DNA of 64,000 bases from Schumannella sp. 10F1B-5-1 (GTDB taxonomy: Bacteria > Actinomycetota > Actinomycetes > Actinomycetales > Microbacteriaceae), in contig NZ_VHQH01000037.1 of assembly GCF_006517535.1 (NCBI RefSeq), forward strand, positions 95,532 to 159,531, given 5' to 3'. Positions 24,907 through 33,945 of the stretch are shown here, in pieces. Each line of letters starts with the position of its first letter. Position 1 is the first letter of the stretch. The translations under genes were made by a program, and so were the position numbers. The notes beneath the pieces are model-generated. The model had not been told where the DNA came from. It did not search any database and saw only the letters and a program-made list of their open reading frames with translations.

Positions 24907-25899
24907 ATGTCCCACGCCCGACCCCGCCTGCGCACCGCGCTCGTCGTGCTCGCCGCCGCGACCGCCCTCGCGCTGACCGGATGCTCGGCCGAGACCGTCG
25001 ACGCCGGCGACTCGGCCGACAGCGGCTCCTGGCCGCGCACGATCGAGCACGAGAACGGCAGCACCGAGATCCCGGCGAAGCCCGAGAACATCGTCTCGAC
25101 GTCGATCACCCTGACCGGCACCCTGCTCGCGATCGACGCGCCCGTCACCGCCACCGCGACGACCACGCCGAGCGAGATCACGGATGACGACGGCTACTTC
25201 GCGCAGTGGGCCGACGTCGCCGCCGACCGCGACGTCGTCGAGCTCTACCCCGACCTGACCTTCGACGAGGAGGCCGTGATCGCCGCGGCCCCCGACCTGA
25301 TCGTGGTCTCGGCGTCGGGCGCCGACTCGACCGTCGAGCAGTACGACCAGCTGAGTGCGATCGCGCCGACGATCGTGCTCGACTACGGCTCGCACACCTG
25401 GCAGGAGCTCGCCGAGCAGCTCGGCGAGGCGACCGGCCACGAGGACGAGGCCGAGGAGGCCGTGAGCGACTTCGATGCGCGCGTGGCCGAGGTGGCCGAT
25501 GCGATCACCGTGCCGGAGGGCACCGCGAACGCGATCGTCTGGAACGGCACCGAGAACGACACGGCTTTCGCCAAGCCCGAGGGATCGCACGGCAAGCTGC
25601 TCGAGGCGCTCGGCTTCGACATCCAGGGCGCCGACGACAGCCTCGACACGAGCACTCAGAGTCGCAACGACTTCGCCTTCGTGTCGATCGAGAACGCGGT
25701 GGGCGCGCTGACCGGCGAGACCGTGTTCCTGATCAGTGGCGGCGACGCGAAGGTCGACGACCTGAAGAGTGCCGCGGTCATGGCCAACGCCCCCGCCGTC
25801 GCCTCCGGTGCGCTGCACCCGCTCGGCGACACCTCGTTCCGCATCGACTACTACAGCGGTCTGCAGATCGTCGACGCGGTCGAGAAGCAGTTCGGGTGA
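24907..25899 (+). CDS. iron-siderophore ABC transporter substrate-binding lipoprotein
   Basis: A 330-residue FepB/FhuD-type binding protein. The signal peptide ends in lipobox LTGC (Cys26), and the mature part contains two lobes joined by a long helix, with IPAKPENIVSTSITLTGTLLAIDAPV, DLTFDEEAVIAAAPDLIVVSASGADS and SAIAPTIVLDYG as in ferric-siderophore binders. ATG 24907 follows CGAGGTACCC. Its stop overlaps the first permease start (GTGA). It delivers ferric siderophore to the following two permeases. FepB-like sequence suggests a catecholate ligand, inferred only. Confidence 0.92.
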   Translation: MSHARPRLRTALVVLAAATALALTGCSAETVDAGDSADSGSWPRTIEHENGSTEIPAKPENIVSTSITLTGTLLAIDAPVTATATTTPSEITDDDGYFAQWADVAADRDVVELYPDLTFDEEAVIAAAPDLIVVSASGADSTVEQYDQLSAIAPTIVLDYGSHTWQELAEQLGEATGHEDEAEEAVSDFDARVAEVADAITVPEGTANAIVWNGTENDTAFAKPEGSHGKLLEALGFDIQGADDSLDTSTQSRNDFAFVSIENAVGALTGETVFLISGGDAKVDDLKSAAVMANAPAVASGALHPLGDTSFRIDYYSGLQIVDAVEKQFG

Positions 25900-26888
25900 G
25901 ACGAGGTCTCATCCTCCTGATCGGGATGCCGGTGCTGGCCCTGCTGGGCTGCGCCGGCATCCTGATCGGATCGCGGGTCATCGACCCGGCCACGGCCTGG
26001 CAGGCGCTGACCGCCTTCGACCGCGCCGATGACGCGCAGCTGATCGTGCGCGAGCTGCGGGTGCCGCGCACCCTGCTCGCGATGCTCGTCGGCGCCGCGC
26101 TCGGCGCGGCCGGGGCGATCATGCAGGCGCTGACCCGCAACCCGCTCGCCGAGCCGGGCCTGCTCGGCATCAACGCCGGGGCGGGCGCCGCCGCCGCGAC
26201 CGGCATCGGGCTCGGCTTCACGGTCGGGGCCTTCGGCCACGTGCTCTTCGCCTTCGCCGGCGCCGCGATCGCCGCGGTGCTGGTCGCCGCGCTCGGCGGG
26301 GCGTTCGGCGCCGGCTCCGATCCGGTACGGCTCACGCTCTCGGGCGCGGCCCTCAGCGTCGTGCTCGGCGCCTACACGCAGGCGCTGCTCATCAACTACC
26401 CCTCGGTATTCGAGGACTTCCGTTTCTGGGTCGTCGGCTCGCTGCAGGGGCGCGACTGGGAGCTCGTCCCGGCCGCCGCGGCGGTCATCATCCCGACCCT
26501 GATGGTCGCTCTGCTGCTCACCCGCTCGCTCAACGCCGCCGCCCTCGGCTCCGACCTCGGCCGGGCCCTCGGCGCCGACCTGCGCCGCACCTGGATCGTG
26601 TCGGCCCTCGTGGTGATCGTGCTGTGCGGCGCCGCGACCGCCGCGGCCGGGCCCATCGGGTTCCTCGGCCTCGTCGCGCCGCTCGCCGCGCGCCAGCTCG
26701 CGGGCCCCGACTACCGCTGGATCGTGCCGCTGTCGATGGTCGGCGCCGCCGCGCTGCTGACCGCGGCCGACGTCGTGGCGCGCGTGGTGACCCCGCCCGC
26801 CGAGACCCGCACGGCCATCCTCATGGCGCTCATCGGCGCGCCCGTGTTCATCGCGGTCGTGCGCCGCCGCCGGCTGGTGCGGCTGTGA
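25896..26888 (+). CDS. iron-siderophore ABC permease, FecCD family (first)
   Basis: A 330-residue FecCD/BtuC-type permease with about ten helices. Family motifs RELRVPRTLLAMLVGAALGAAGAIMQALTRNPLAEPGLLGI (residues about 48-88) and GPIGFLGLVAPLAARQLAGPDYRW are present, and the coupling region lies before the last helices. GTG 25896 overlaps the binding-protein stop by 4 bp, and its own stop overlaps the second permease in the same way, so the subunits are translationally coupled. Confidence 0.95.
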   Translation: MRRGLILLIGMPVLALLGCAGILIGSRVIDPATAWQALTAFDRADDAQLIVRELRVPRTLLAMLVGAALGAAGAIMQALTRNPLAEPGLLGINAGAGAAAATGIGLGFTVGAFGHVLFAFAGAAIAAVLVAALGGAFGAGSDPVRLTLSGAALSVVLGAYTQALLINYPSVFEDFRFWVVGSLQGRDWELVPAAAAVIIPTLMVALLLTRSLNAAALGSDLGRALGADLRRTWIVSALVVIVLCGAATAAAGPIGFLGLVAPLAARQLAGPDYRWIVPLSMVGAAALLTAADVVARVVTPPAETRTAILMALIGAPVFIAVVRRRRLVRL

Positions 26889-27931
26889 GCGGGGCGACCT
26901 CGCGCTCCTGGCGCGCCTGGCGCTCGCCGGGCGACGCGCTGTCGTGGCGCTGGCGGCCGCGCGCCCTCGTCGTGGCGCTCGTGATCGCCGCGCTGCTCGT
27001 GCCGCTCGGCGCCGTCGTGCTGACGACCGGCACGCTGCGGATCGAGCTCGGCGACGTGCTGCCCGCCCTGTTCGGGCAGGGCGAGACCGCGGATGTGCGG
27101 GTGCTGCAGCTGATCCGCGCGCCCCGCCTCGTCGCCGGTCTGGCCGTCGGGGCCGCACTCGGCATCAGCGGTGCGCTGTTCCAGTCGCTCTCGCGCAACC
27201 CGCTCGGCTCTCCCGACATCGTGGGCTTCCTCACCGGCGCCGCGAGCGGCGCGATCGTGGCGATCCTCGTGCTGGGCGCACCGCCGCTCGGCATCGCGGC
27301 GGCCGCCGTCATCGGCGGGGTCGTGACCTCGGCGCTCGTCTACGTGCTCGCGTTCCGCCGCGGCGCGACCGGCGGCTACCGCCTGGTTCTCGTCGGCATC
27401 GGCGCCGGCGCGCTGCTCGGCGCCCTCAACGACCTGCTGATGACCCGGTCGGCCGCCGAGAACGCGATCGTGGCGCAGCTCTGGCTCACCGGCACGCTCA
27501 ACGCCCGCACCTGGGCGCACGCGCTGCCGGTGCTGATCGCCGTGCTGGTGCTCCTCGTGCCCGCGGTCGCCCTCGCGCGCGGCCTCTCCGCTCTGGAGCT
27601 CGGCGACGACGTCGCCACCCAGTCGGGGATGCGCGTCGAGGCCGTGCGCATCGGCACCCTCGCGGTCGGCATCGGCCTGGCGGCGCTCGCCGTCGCCGCG
27701 GCCGGACCCGTCTCGTTCGTCGCGCTCGCGGCCCCGCAGATCGTCAAGCGCCTGAGCGGAGGGGGCGGCCCGTCGATCGTCGGATCGGCGCTGCTCGGCT
27801 CCGCGCTGCTCGTCGGCGCCGACGTGCTCTCGACGACCCTGCCGCTGCCCGTCGCCGTGCCCGTCGGGCTCATGACGGGACTGCTCGGCGGCATCTACCT
27901 GATCTGGCTGCTCGGCCGGGGGCGCCGGTGA
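26885..27931 (+). CDS. iron-siderophore ABC permease, FecCD family (second)
   Basis: A 348-residue second permease with a basic N-terminal extension of about 25 residues. It contains LQLIRAPRLVAGLAVGAALGISGALFQSLSRNPLGSPDIVGF and GPVSFVALAAPQIVKRLSGG, the counterpart of the first permease (FepG-like). GTG 26885 overlaps the preceding stop by 4 bp. The two permeases form the heterodimeric channel. Confidence 0.95.
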   Translation: MSGATSRSWRAWRSPGDALSWRWRPRALVVALVIAALLVPLGAVVLTTGTLRIELGDVLPALFGQGETADVRVLQLIRAPRLVAGLAVGAALGISGALFQSLSRNPLGSPDIVGFLTGAASGAIVAILVLGAPPLGIAAAAVIGGVVTSALVYVLAFRRGATGGYRLVLVGIGAGALLGALNDLLMTRSAAENAIVAQLWLTGTLNARTWAHALPVLIAVLVLLVPAVALARGLSALELGDDVATQSGMRVEAVRIGTLAVGIGLAALAVAAAGPVSFVALAAPQIVKRLSGGGGPSIVGSALLGSALLVGADVLSTTLPLPVAVPVGLMTGLLGGIYLIWLLGRGRR

Positions 27932-27952
27932 GCGCCCACGACGACGGCCGCC

Positions 27953-27960
27953 GAGGAGGG
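27953..27960 (+). promoter_or_regulatory. strong ribosome binding site deciding the ATPase start
   Basis: GAGGAGGG stands four bases before ATG 27964, favouring that start over the overlapping GTG at 27928. Confidence 0.6.
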
Positions 27961-27963
27961 ACC

Positions 27964-28812
27964 ATGACCACCGCATCCACCCGCCTCGAGGCGCGCGACG
28001 TGACCCTCGGCTATGAGCAGCGCGTGGTCGCCGAGGGGCTCACGCTCGCTGTGCCCGACGGGCGCGTGACCGTGATCGTCGGGCCGAACGCCTGCGGCAA
28101 GTCGACCCTGCTGCGAGCGCTCGCGAGGCTCCTCGCCCCGTCGGCGGGCACGGTCGTGCTCGACGGCGGCGATGTGCGCGGCTACCGCACCAAGGAGGTC
28201 GCCCGGCGACTCGCGCTGCTGCCGCAGGCCGTCGAGGTGCCCGACGGCATCTCGGTGCTCGATCTCGTGGCGCGCGGGCGCTTCGCCCATCAGCGAATGC
28301 TGCGGCAGTGGTCGCGCGACGACGCGACCGCGGTGCGGGCGGCGATGGCGGCGACCGGCGTCGACGAGCTCGCCGATCGCGGCGTCGGCGAGCTCTCGGG
28401 CGGGCAGCGGCAGCGCGTGCTGCTCGCCATGGTGCTGGCCCAGCAGAGCGGGCTGCTGCTGCTCGACGAGCCGACGACGTTCCTCGACCTCGCCCATCAG
28501 TACGAGGTGCTCGAGCTCTGCCGCCGCCTCAACCGCGAGCGCGGCGACACGATCGTGGCCGTGCTGCACGACCTCAACCAGGCTGCGCGCTACGCCGACC
28601 ACCTCGTGGTCATGTCGGCGGGGCGCATCGTCGCCGAGGGACCACCGGCCGAGCTGCTGGATGCGGAGCTCGTCGAGCGCGTCTTCGGTCTGCCCGTGCA
28701 GGTGATCGCCGACCCGGTCACGGGGTCGCCGCTGGTCATCCCGCTGCCGGGATTGGATGCTGGAGCTGGTCCGGGCGCCGGCGCTGCCGCGCACGCGGGC
28801 GGCGCGCCGTGA
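27964..28812 (+). CDS. iron-siderophore ABC transporter ATP-binding protein
   Basis: A 282-residue FepC/FhuC-type ATPase with Walker A GPNACGKST at 40-48, LPQAVEVPDGISVLDLV as the Q-loop region, signature ELSGGQRQRVLLAM, Walker B LLLLDEPTTFLD and the switch His in AVLHDLNQAARYAD. A Gly/Ala tail ends the protein. An in-frame GTG at 27928 would overlap the permease stop by 4 bp as in the rest of the operon, but the strong SD points to ATG 27964; both may be used. Confidence 0.95.
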   Translation: MTTASTRLEARDVTLGYEQRVVAEGLTLAVPDGRVTVIVGPNACGKSTLLRALARLLAPSAGTVVLDGGDVRGYRTKEVARRLALLPQAVEVPDGISVLDLVARGRFAHQRMLRQWSRDDATAVRAAMAATGVDELADRGVGELSGGQRQRVLLAMVLAQQSGLLLLDEPTTFLDLAHQYEVLELCRRLNRERGDTIVAVLHDLNQAARYADHLVVMSAGRIVAEGPPAELLDAELVERVFGLPVQVIADPVTGSPLVIPLPGLDAGAGPGAGAAAHAGGAP

Positions 28813-30080
28813 TCGGCACCGCGCTGCGGGCCACTGCGACTCCGCGCGATTACGACGGCGGCCCGCTGCGCATCGACAGCGCCGCCCTCCGCGCTCTACG
28901 GGCGGGTGTCCCGCTCGACGAGATCGCCGCCGCCGGACACCATCCGGGGGAGTGGCCGGTCATCGGCCCGCTCGTCGAGCGCGAGGGCGTGCGCCTGCGC
29001 GAGGTGACCTTCGTGGCCGACGACACCGGCATCCCGACGCTCGTGCACCTCAACGGCATCACGGATGCGCACCGCCGCGACGTGCGCCCCGCGCTGCTGC
29101 ACCCGGTCCCCGGCCGCGACCTGCGCGCCCTCGCCTACCTGCTGCCCGAGGGGCTGACGGCCTCGTACCGGATCGCCGCGGTGCCCGAGCTGCCGGTCGA
29201 CGCGGGCTCGACCCGCGAGGGGTGGATGCGCGTCCACCGTGCCGGCCAGCCCGACCCCCGCAATCCGCACGGCATCCGCACGCCGCTCGGCGGCGCCTCC
29301 TCGCTGCTGCGGATGCCGGGGTGGGAGCCGCATCCGGCGCGGGCGTCCGCACCGCTGCGCGACCTCGCCACACGAGAGCTGCGCATCCCGGGCCCGTCGG
29401 GCGAACGCTCGGTCTGGGTCATCACTCCGCGCGCCGAGCCGGTGCCCGACACCCTGCTCGTGCTGTTCGACGGCGACACCTGGATGGACGCCGGCATCGA
29501 GCGCCTGCTCGCCGCCCGCACCGGCCCGGCCGTCGCGGTCGCCGTGGTGTCGTCGATCTCGCTCGCCGTGCGCTCGGCCGAGCTGCCGCATCTTGCCGTC
29601 ATCGCCCGCGTGCTCGCCGACGAGGTGCTGCCGGCCGTCGCGTTCTCGCTCGGCCGGCGTCACGGCTCCGAGCAGGTCATCGTCGCGGGGCAGAGCTACG
29701 GCGGGCTCGCCGCCGCTGCGCTCGTCGCCCGGCATCCCGAGATCACGCGCACCGGCATCGTGCAGTCGGGCTCGTTCCACTTTCGCGCGGCGGCCGCCGA
29801 TCATCCTCCGGCCGAGCGGCCCGGTGACCTGGTCGAGTGGATGCGCGATCGAGCGCTCAGCGGCCGTCTCGTCGTGCAGGTGGGCACCGAGGAACCCGAC
29901 CTGCACCGTCTCGCCCGCGAGTTCGTCGCGGTCGCCGAGAGCGCCGGGATGGACCTCAGCTCGCGCCTGGTCGCGGGCGGTCACGACTACGCGTGGTGGG
30001 TCGACGGGGTGCTCCACGCGCTCGATGAACTGCTCATCCGGAACGTGGTTGGAGCACAGCCCCGGGATCTGTCAGAATAG
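28809..30080 (+). CDS. enterochelin esterase-like hydrolase (Fes family)
   Basis: A 423-residue cytosolic alpha/beta hydrolase with an N-terminal Fes-type domain (about residues 40-190, VTFVADDTGIPTLVHLNGITD, AYLLPEGLTASYRI) and a catalytic domain with the nucleophile elbow GQSYGG (S296), DGDTWMD near 219 and the His in AGGHDYAWW. It cleaves ester backbones of catecholate siderophores after import, freeing iron. GTG 28809 overlaps the ATPase stop by 4 bp, making it the last gene of the iron operon. No siderophore synthesis genes are in the window. Confidence 0.9.
   Translation: MIGTALRATATPRDYDGGPLRIDSAALRALRAGVPLDEIAAAGHHPGEWPVIGPLVEREGVRLREVTFVADDTGIPTLVHLNGITDAHRRDVRPALLHPVPGRDLRALAYLLPEGLTASYRIAAVPELPVDAGSTREGWMRVHRAGQPDPRNPHGIRTPLGGASSLLRMPGWEPHPARASAPLRDLATRELRIPGPSGERSVWVITPRAEPVPDTLLVLFDGDTWMDAGIERLLAARTGPAVAVAVVSSISLAVRSAELPHLAVIARVLADEVLPAVAFSLGRRHGSEQVIVAGQSYGGLAAAALVARHPEITRTGIVQSGSFHFRAAAADHPPAERPGDLVEWMRDRALSGRLVVQVGTEEPDLHRLAREFVAVAESAGMDLSSRLVAGGHDYAWWVDGVLHALDELLIRNVVGAQPRDLSE
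30049..30078 (+). promoter_or_regulatory. candidate promoter for rpsP
   Basis: TTGGAG (30049-30054) and CAGAAT (30073-30078) with 18-base spacing lie in the end of the Fes-like gene, giving an rpsP leader of about 130 bases. Confidence 0.35.
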
Positions 30081-30212
30081 GCAGTCGAGTCTGCGCGCCG
30101 TCCGACCCTCTATCCGACCCGCTGCAGGCCCCATCAGAGCCTCGCGTCCGAGCGTGCACCCCACGAGCACGGCCGCTGTTCGACTTTCAAACACTCACCA
30201 CTTTGGAGAATC

Positions 30213-30665
30213 GTGGCTGTCAAGATCCGCCTGAAGCGGCTCGGTAAGAAGTTCGCCCCGTACTACCGCATCGTCGTCGCCGACTCGCGCACCAAGCGCG
30301 ACGGTCGTGTGATCGAGGAGATCGGCAAGTACCACCCGACCGAGAACCCCTCGTTCATCGAGGTCGACTCGGAGCGCGCGCAGTACTGGCTCGGCGTCGG
30401 CGCGCAGCCGACCGAGCAGGTCGCCGCCATCCTCAAGCTCACCGGCGACTGGGGCACCTTCAAGGGCGACAAGAACGCCAAGTCGACCGTCCAGGCGCCC
30501 GAGGGCAAGGTCGAGTTCGTCGCCGACGAGAAGAAGAAGGCCGTTCTCAAGCCCAAGGCCGAGAAGAAGGCCGAGGAGGCCCCCGCGGCCGCCGAGGCTC
30601 CGGCTGAGGAGGCGCCCGCCGAGGATGCCGCCGCCGAGACCGCGACCGACGCCGACCAGGCCTGA
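30213..30665 (+). CDS. rpsP: 30S ribosomal protein S16
   Basis: A 150-residue S16. The first 85 residues are the conserved core ([30 protein letters not shown], later [20 protein letters not shown]). The remainder is an Ala/Glu/Lys-rich low-complexity tail common in actinobacteria. GTG 30213 follows TTTGGAGAATC. It opens the rpsP-khpA-rimM-trmD cluster; khpA starts 5 bases after its stop. Confidence 0.97.
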   Translation: MAVKIRLKRLGKKFAPYYRIVVADSRTKRDGRVIEEIGKYHPTENPSFIEVDSERAQYWLGVGAQPTEQVAAILKLTGDWGTFKGDKNAKSTVQAPEGKVEFVADEKKKAVLKPKAEKKAEEAPAAAEAPAEEAPAEDAAAETATDADQA

Positions 30666-30670
30666 TCGTC

Positions 30671-30910
30671 GTGCTCGCTCCCGCGCTGGAACACCTCGTC
30701 AAGGGGATCGTCGATCACCCCGATGACGTCCGCGTGGACTCGATCGACTCCTCGCGCGGCGAGGTCCTCGAGGTGCGTGTGCACCCCGAGGACCTCGGTC
30801 GCGTGATCGGGCGCTCGGGACGCACCGCGAAGGCGCTCCGCACTCTCGTCACCGCCCTCGCCGACGGCCGCCGTGTGCGCGTCGACGTCGTGGACACCGA
30901 CGAGGCGTGA
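30671..30910 (+). CDS. khpA: KhpA-like KH-domain RNA-binding protein
   Basis: A 79-residue single KH-domain protein (formerly YlqC) with the GxxG-type loop in DLGRVIGRSGRTAKALRTLV. KhpA works with KhpB in RNA binding linked to cell-wall growth in firmicutes. Its place between rpsP and rimM is the conserved one. GTG 30671; the stop overlaps the rimM start by 4 bp (GTGA). Confidence 0.93.
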   Translation: MLAPALEHLVKGIVDHPDDVRVDSIDSSRGEVLEVRVHPEDLGRVIGRSGRTAKALRTLVTALADGRRVRVDVVDTDEA

Positions 30911-31656
30911 GTCCCCGCAAGCCTCCCCGCCCGCCCCGCACGCAGCTGCGGGTCGCGCGCCTGGTCAAGGCCCATGGCCTCAAGGGCGCGCTCAAGCTCG
31001 AGCTCTACACCGACGACCCGGAGCGGCGTTTCACGCCCGGCGCGTCGTTCGCGCTGCAGGTGCCGACCTCGTCGTCGTGGCACGGCAAGTCGCTCGAGCT
31101 CGCCGAGCTGCGCTGGTACAACGGCAGCCCCGTCGGCTTCTTCGTCGACGTCGACGACCGCACGGCCGCCGAGTCCCTCGTCAAGGCTGTGCTCTGGATC
31201 GATCACGACCCGGATGAGCTCACCGACGAAGAGGACGCCTGGTTCGACCACCAGCTCGTCGGTCTCGCCGCCGTGCGCGACGGCGAGAAGCTCGGCCAGG
31301 TCGCCCGTGTCGAGCACCTCCCCGCGCAGGACCTGCTCGTGATCGCGACCGACGCCGGCGAGGTCATGGTGCCGTTCGTCAAGGCGATCGTGCCGAGCGT
31401 CGACATCGACGCCGGCACGGTCACGCTGACCCCGCCGACCGGCCTCTTCGAGGAGCTGCCGGCCGACGACGACGCCGAGGCCCCGGCAGCCGGCGACGAG
31501 GCGGCCGACGACGCGGCGAACGGCAACCGGCGCCCGCCGGCGCCGCGCCGCCGCACGGCACGCCGCCGTCCCGCCGCCGACAGCTCCAGCTCGGACGACG
31601 CTTCGGCCGCTGCCCAGACCGGCGCCGACGCAGCCGACGCCGACTCCGCCGAGTAG
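30907..31656 (+). CDS. rimM: ribosome maturation factor RimM
   Basis: A 249-residue RimM needed for 16S rRNA/30S maturation. The N-terminal RimM domain starts [29 protein letters not shown], and the PRC-barrel domain contains [33 protein letters not shown] and [21 protein letters not shown]. The family usually spans about 170-180 residues; here some 70 extra Ala/Asp/Arg-rich residues form a disordered tail. GTG start overlaps khpA. Confidence 0.95.
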   Translation: MSPRKPPRPPRTQLRVARLVKAHGLKGALKLELYTDDPERRFTPGASFALQVPTSSSWHGKSLELAELRWYNGSPVGFFVDVDDRTAAESLVKAVLWIDHDPDELTDEEDAWFDHQLVGLAAVRDGEKLGQVARVEHLPAQDLLVIATDAGEVMVPFVKAIVPSVDIDAGTVTLTPPTGLFEELPADDDAEAPAAGDEAADDAANGNRRPPAPRRRTARRRPAADSSSSDDASAAAQTGADAADADSAE

Positions 31657-31672
31657 CGCCCTGCCGCGCGGC

Positions 31673-31678
31673 TACGCT
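31673..31678 (+). promoter_or_regulatory. leaderless -10 for trmD
   Basis: TACGCT then gggccg then GTG 31685. This suggests trmD has its own start of transcription inside the rpsP cluster. Confidence 0.5.
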
Positions 31679-31684
31679 GGGCCG

Positions 31685-32374
31685 GTGCGCGTCGACATCT
31701 TCACGATCTTCCCGGAGTTCTTCTCCGTGCTCGACGTCTCGCTGCTCGGCAAGGCCCGCACGAGCGGACTCCTCGACCTCGGCGTGCACGACCTGCGCGA
31801 GTTCACGACCGACCGTCACCGCAGCGTCGACGACACGCCCTACGGCGGCGGCGCCGGCATGGTCATGAAGCCCGAGCCGTGGGGGCAGGCCCTCGACACG
31901 GTCGTGACGGCCGCATCCACGGTCATCTTCCCGAGCCCCGCCGGCGAGGTCTTCACCCAGCGCCGCGCGCGCGATCTGGCGACCCGCGAGCACCTCGTCT
32001 TCGCCTGCGGCCGCTACGAGGGCATCGACCAGCGCGTGATCGACGACACCGCCGGCCGCGCCGAGGTCATCGAGCTGAGCCTCGGCGACTACGTGCTCAA
32101 CGGCGGCGAGGTCGCCACGATGGCCGTCGTCGAGGCGGTCGGACGACTCGTCCCGGGCGTCGTCGGCAACCCCGAGAGCCTCACCGAGGAGAGCCACGAA
32201 GACGGCCTGCTCGAGTACCCGAGCTACACGAAGCCGGCCAAGTGGCGCGGGCGCGAGGTGCCGGCCGTGCTCTTGAGCGGGCACCACGCGCAGATCGCGG
32301 CCTGGCGCCGCGAGCAGCAGATCGAGCGCACCCGCCGCGTGCGGCCGGAGCTGCTGCCCGAGGAGCTGCGCTAG
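31685..32374 (+). CDS. trmD: tRNA (guanine-N1)-methyltransferase TrmD
   Basis: A 229-residue SPOUT-family enzyme that methylates G37 of tRNAs using S-adenosylmethionine. Seen are [11 protein letters not shown] at the start, [18 protein letters not shown], the knot motifs [15 protein letters not shown] and [14 protein letters not shown], and the C-terminal RPAKW-type [19 protein letters not shown]. It is 28 bases after rimM. GTG 31685 matches both the family N-terminus and the leaderless signal. Confidence 0.97.
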   Translation: MRVDIFTIFPEFFSVLDVSLLGKARTSGLLDLGVHDLREFTTDRHRSVDDTPYGGGAGMVMKPEPWGQALDTVVTAASTVIFPSPAGEVFTQRRARDLATREHLVFACGRYEGIDQRVIDDTAGRAEVIELSLGDYVLNGGEVATMAVVEAVGRLVPGVVGNPESLTEESHEDGLLEYPSYTKPAKWRGREVPAVLLSGHHAQIAAWRREQQIERTRRVRPELLPEELR

Positions 32375-32407
32375 CGAGCCCGACCCGAGGCCGGCCCGCC
32401 GCGAGCG

Positions 32408-33178
32408 TCAGCTCGAGCGCGCCGTCAGGATGATCGGCCCGTCTTCGGTGATCGCGACCGTGTGCTCCCAGTGGGCGCCGCGCGAGCCGTCGGCGCTGCG
32501 GAGAGTCCAGCCGTCGGGGTCGGTGAAGATCTCGTCGGTGCCGAGCATGAACCAGGGCTCGATCGCGAAGACCAGGCCCGGACGCAGGGGGAGTCCGCGC
32601 TTGCGGCGGCCGTCGTTCGGCACGTGCGGGTCGCCGTGCATGACCCGGCCGACCCCGTGGCCGCCGAAATCGAGGTTGACCTCGAGCCCCGCATCCGCCG
32701 CCACGTCGCCGATCGCGGCCGAGATGTCGCCGATGCGCTTGCCGACGACCGCCTGGGCGATCCCGGCATCCAGCGCCTGCGAGGTCACCTCGATCAGGTC
32801 GAGGTCCTCCTGCCGCGCCTCGCCGACGACGAGCGAGAGGGCCGAGTCCGAGACCCAGCCGTCGACGCTCGCCGCGAAGTCGAGGCTGAGCAGATCACCA
32901 TCCTTCAGCCGGTAGTCGTGGGGGAGGCCGTGCAGCACGGCGTCGTTGACCGAGGTGCAGATGACCTTGCCGAACGGCGAGGCGCCGAACGACGGGTGGT
33001 AGTCGATGTAGCAGCTCTCGGCGCCGGCCGCGCGGATCAGGTCGTGCGCGAGCTCATCCAGCTCGAGCAGGTTCACGCCGACCGCGGCGGCGTCGCGGGT
33101 GGCCTCGAGCACGCTGGCGACGAAGGCGCCCGCGGGGCGCATCTGCTCGATCTCGGAGGGGGTGCGCAGTTCGATCAC
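32408..33178 (-). CDS. map: type I methionine aminopeptidase
   Basis: A 256-residue metallopeptidase that removes the initiator Met from nascent proteins. Metal ligands are visible in [17 protein letters not shown] (two Asp), [19 protein letters not shown] (His), [11 protein letters not shown] (Glu) and [13 protein letters not shown] (the last Glu region). GTG 33178 has TAGGCT six bases upstream. It is inserted on the opposite strand between trmD and rplS. Confidence 0.96.
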   Translation of the reverse strand: MIELRTPSEIEQMRPAGAFVASVLEATRDAAAVGVNLLELDELAHDLIRAAGAESCYIDYHPSFGASPFGKVICTSVNDAVLHGLPHDYRLKDGDLLSLDFAASVDGWVSDSALSLVVGEARQEDLDLIEVTSQALDAGIAQAVVGKRIGDISAAIGDVAADAGLEVNLDFGGHGVGRVMHGDPHVPNDGRRKRGLPLRPGLVFAIEPWFMLGTDEIFTDPDGWTLRSADGSRGAHWEHTVAITEDGPIILTARSS

Positions 33179-33184
33179 CCCGAG

Positions 33185-33190
33185 AGCCTA
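33185..33190 (-). promoter_or_regulatory. leaderless -10 for map
   Basis: Minus-strand TAGGCT then ctcggg then GTG 33178. Confidence 0.6.
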
Positions 33191-33231
33191 GCCGCCGAGG
33201 GCGCGGGCGACGCGGGATGCGCGGCCCTCGC

Positions 33232-33262
33232 TTTGCCAGAACGCCCGGTCATCTGGCAAACT
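33232..33262 (+). promoter_or_regulatory. rplS promoter embedded in a perfect inverted repeat
   Basis: TTTGCCAGA (33232-33240) and TCTGGCAAA (33252-33260) form a perfect 9-bp inverted repeat with an 11-base spacer. A possible -35 TTGCCA (33233-33238) and -10 CAAACT (33257-33262), 18 bases apart, fall inside the two arms. A leader of about 110 bases would precede rplS. Confidence 0.45.
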
Positions 33263-33379
33263 GATCGCTTGTGCCCGGCGCGGCTCTGCCACAGGGGAGC
33301 CCGGATCATCGGAGCACACGACTTCTTCCCTTACTTCTACCGCGTGCGACCTGTGGCGGGCGCAGAGAGCGATATCGAA

Positions 33380-33727
33380 ATGCACCTCCTCGACGCCGTC
33401 GACGCTGCATCCCTCCGGTCCGACGTTCCGGACTTCCGCCCCGGTGACACCATCAAGGTGCACGTGAACATCATCGAGGGCAGCCGCTCCCGCATCCAGG
33501 TCTTCCAGGGCGCCGTCATCGGCCGCTCGGGCGAAGGCGTGCGCGAGACCTTCACGGTCCGCAAGGTCAGCTTCCAGGTCGGCGTGGAGCGCACCTTCCC
33601 GGTGCACTCGCCGGTCATCGACCACATCGAGATCGTCACCCGCGGTGACGTCCGTCGCGCCAAGCTCTACTACCTGCGCGAGCTGCGCGGCAAGAAGGCC
33701 AAGATCAAGGAGAAGCGCGACGCCTGA
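33380..33727 (+). CDS. rplS: 50S ribosomal protein L19
   Basis: A 115-residue L19, the normal length, with [31 protein letters not shown] and the basic end [19 protein letters not shown] 33380 gives the family N-terminus ([19 protein letters not shown]); the open frame continues upstream but without L19 similarity. A hairpin terminator follows at 33749. Confidence 0.96.
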   Translation: MHLLDAVDAASLRSDVPDFRPGDTIKVHVNIIEGSRSRIQVFQGAVIGRSGEGVRETFTVRKVSFQVGVERTFPVHSPVIDHIEIVTRGDVRRAKLYYLRELRGKKAKIKEKRDA

Positions 33728-33748
33728 GCGTCCCGCTGAACCGCGCAT

Positions 33749-33780
33749 CGCGCCCGCATCCTTCCGAGGATGCGGGCGCG
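33749..33780 (+). terminator. hairpin terminator after rplS
   Basis: A perfect 14-bp stem, CGCGCCCGCATCCT pairing AGGATGCGGGCGCG, with loop TCCG, 21 bases after the rplS stop. No long T-run follows. Confidence 0.8.
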
Positions 33781-33790
33781 AGCTCGTTAA

Positions 33791-33840
33791 GGCGCGGCGC
33801 GATGCGGCTGCGGCGCGGCGCGATGCGGCTGCGGCGCGGC
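33791..33840. repeat. 21-bp tandem repeat, about 2.4 copies
   Basis: GGCGCGGCGCGATGCGGCTG plus C is repeated exactly at 33791-33811 and 33812-33832, with a partial third copy. It lies between the rplS terminator and the lepB start. No function is evident. Confidence 0.7.
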
Positions 33841-33945
33841 ACGGCCGGCGCCGGTGCGGCGCGGGGTGCGTCCCGAGCCGATTGCCGGGATGCGCGGCCT
33901 ATGCTTGCCGGGGGCCGCTCCGGCCCGCACGACCCAGGGGAGCGC

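Noticed and set aside
27928..27963. GTG 27928 as start of the siderophore ATPase
   Set aside because: The 4-bp overlap is attractive, but the strong SD and family N-terminus favour ATG 27964; noted as an alternative.
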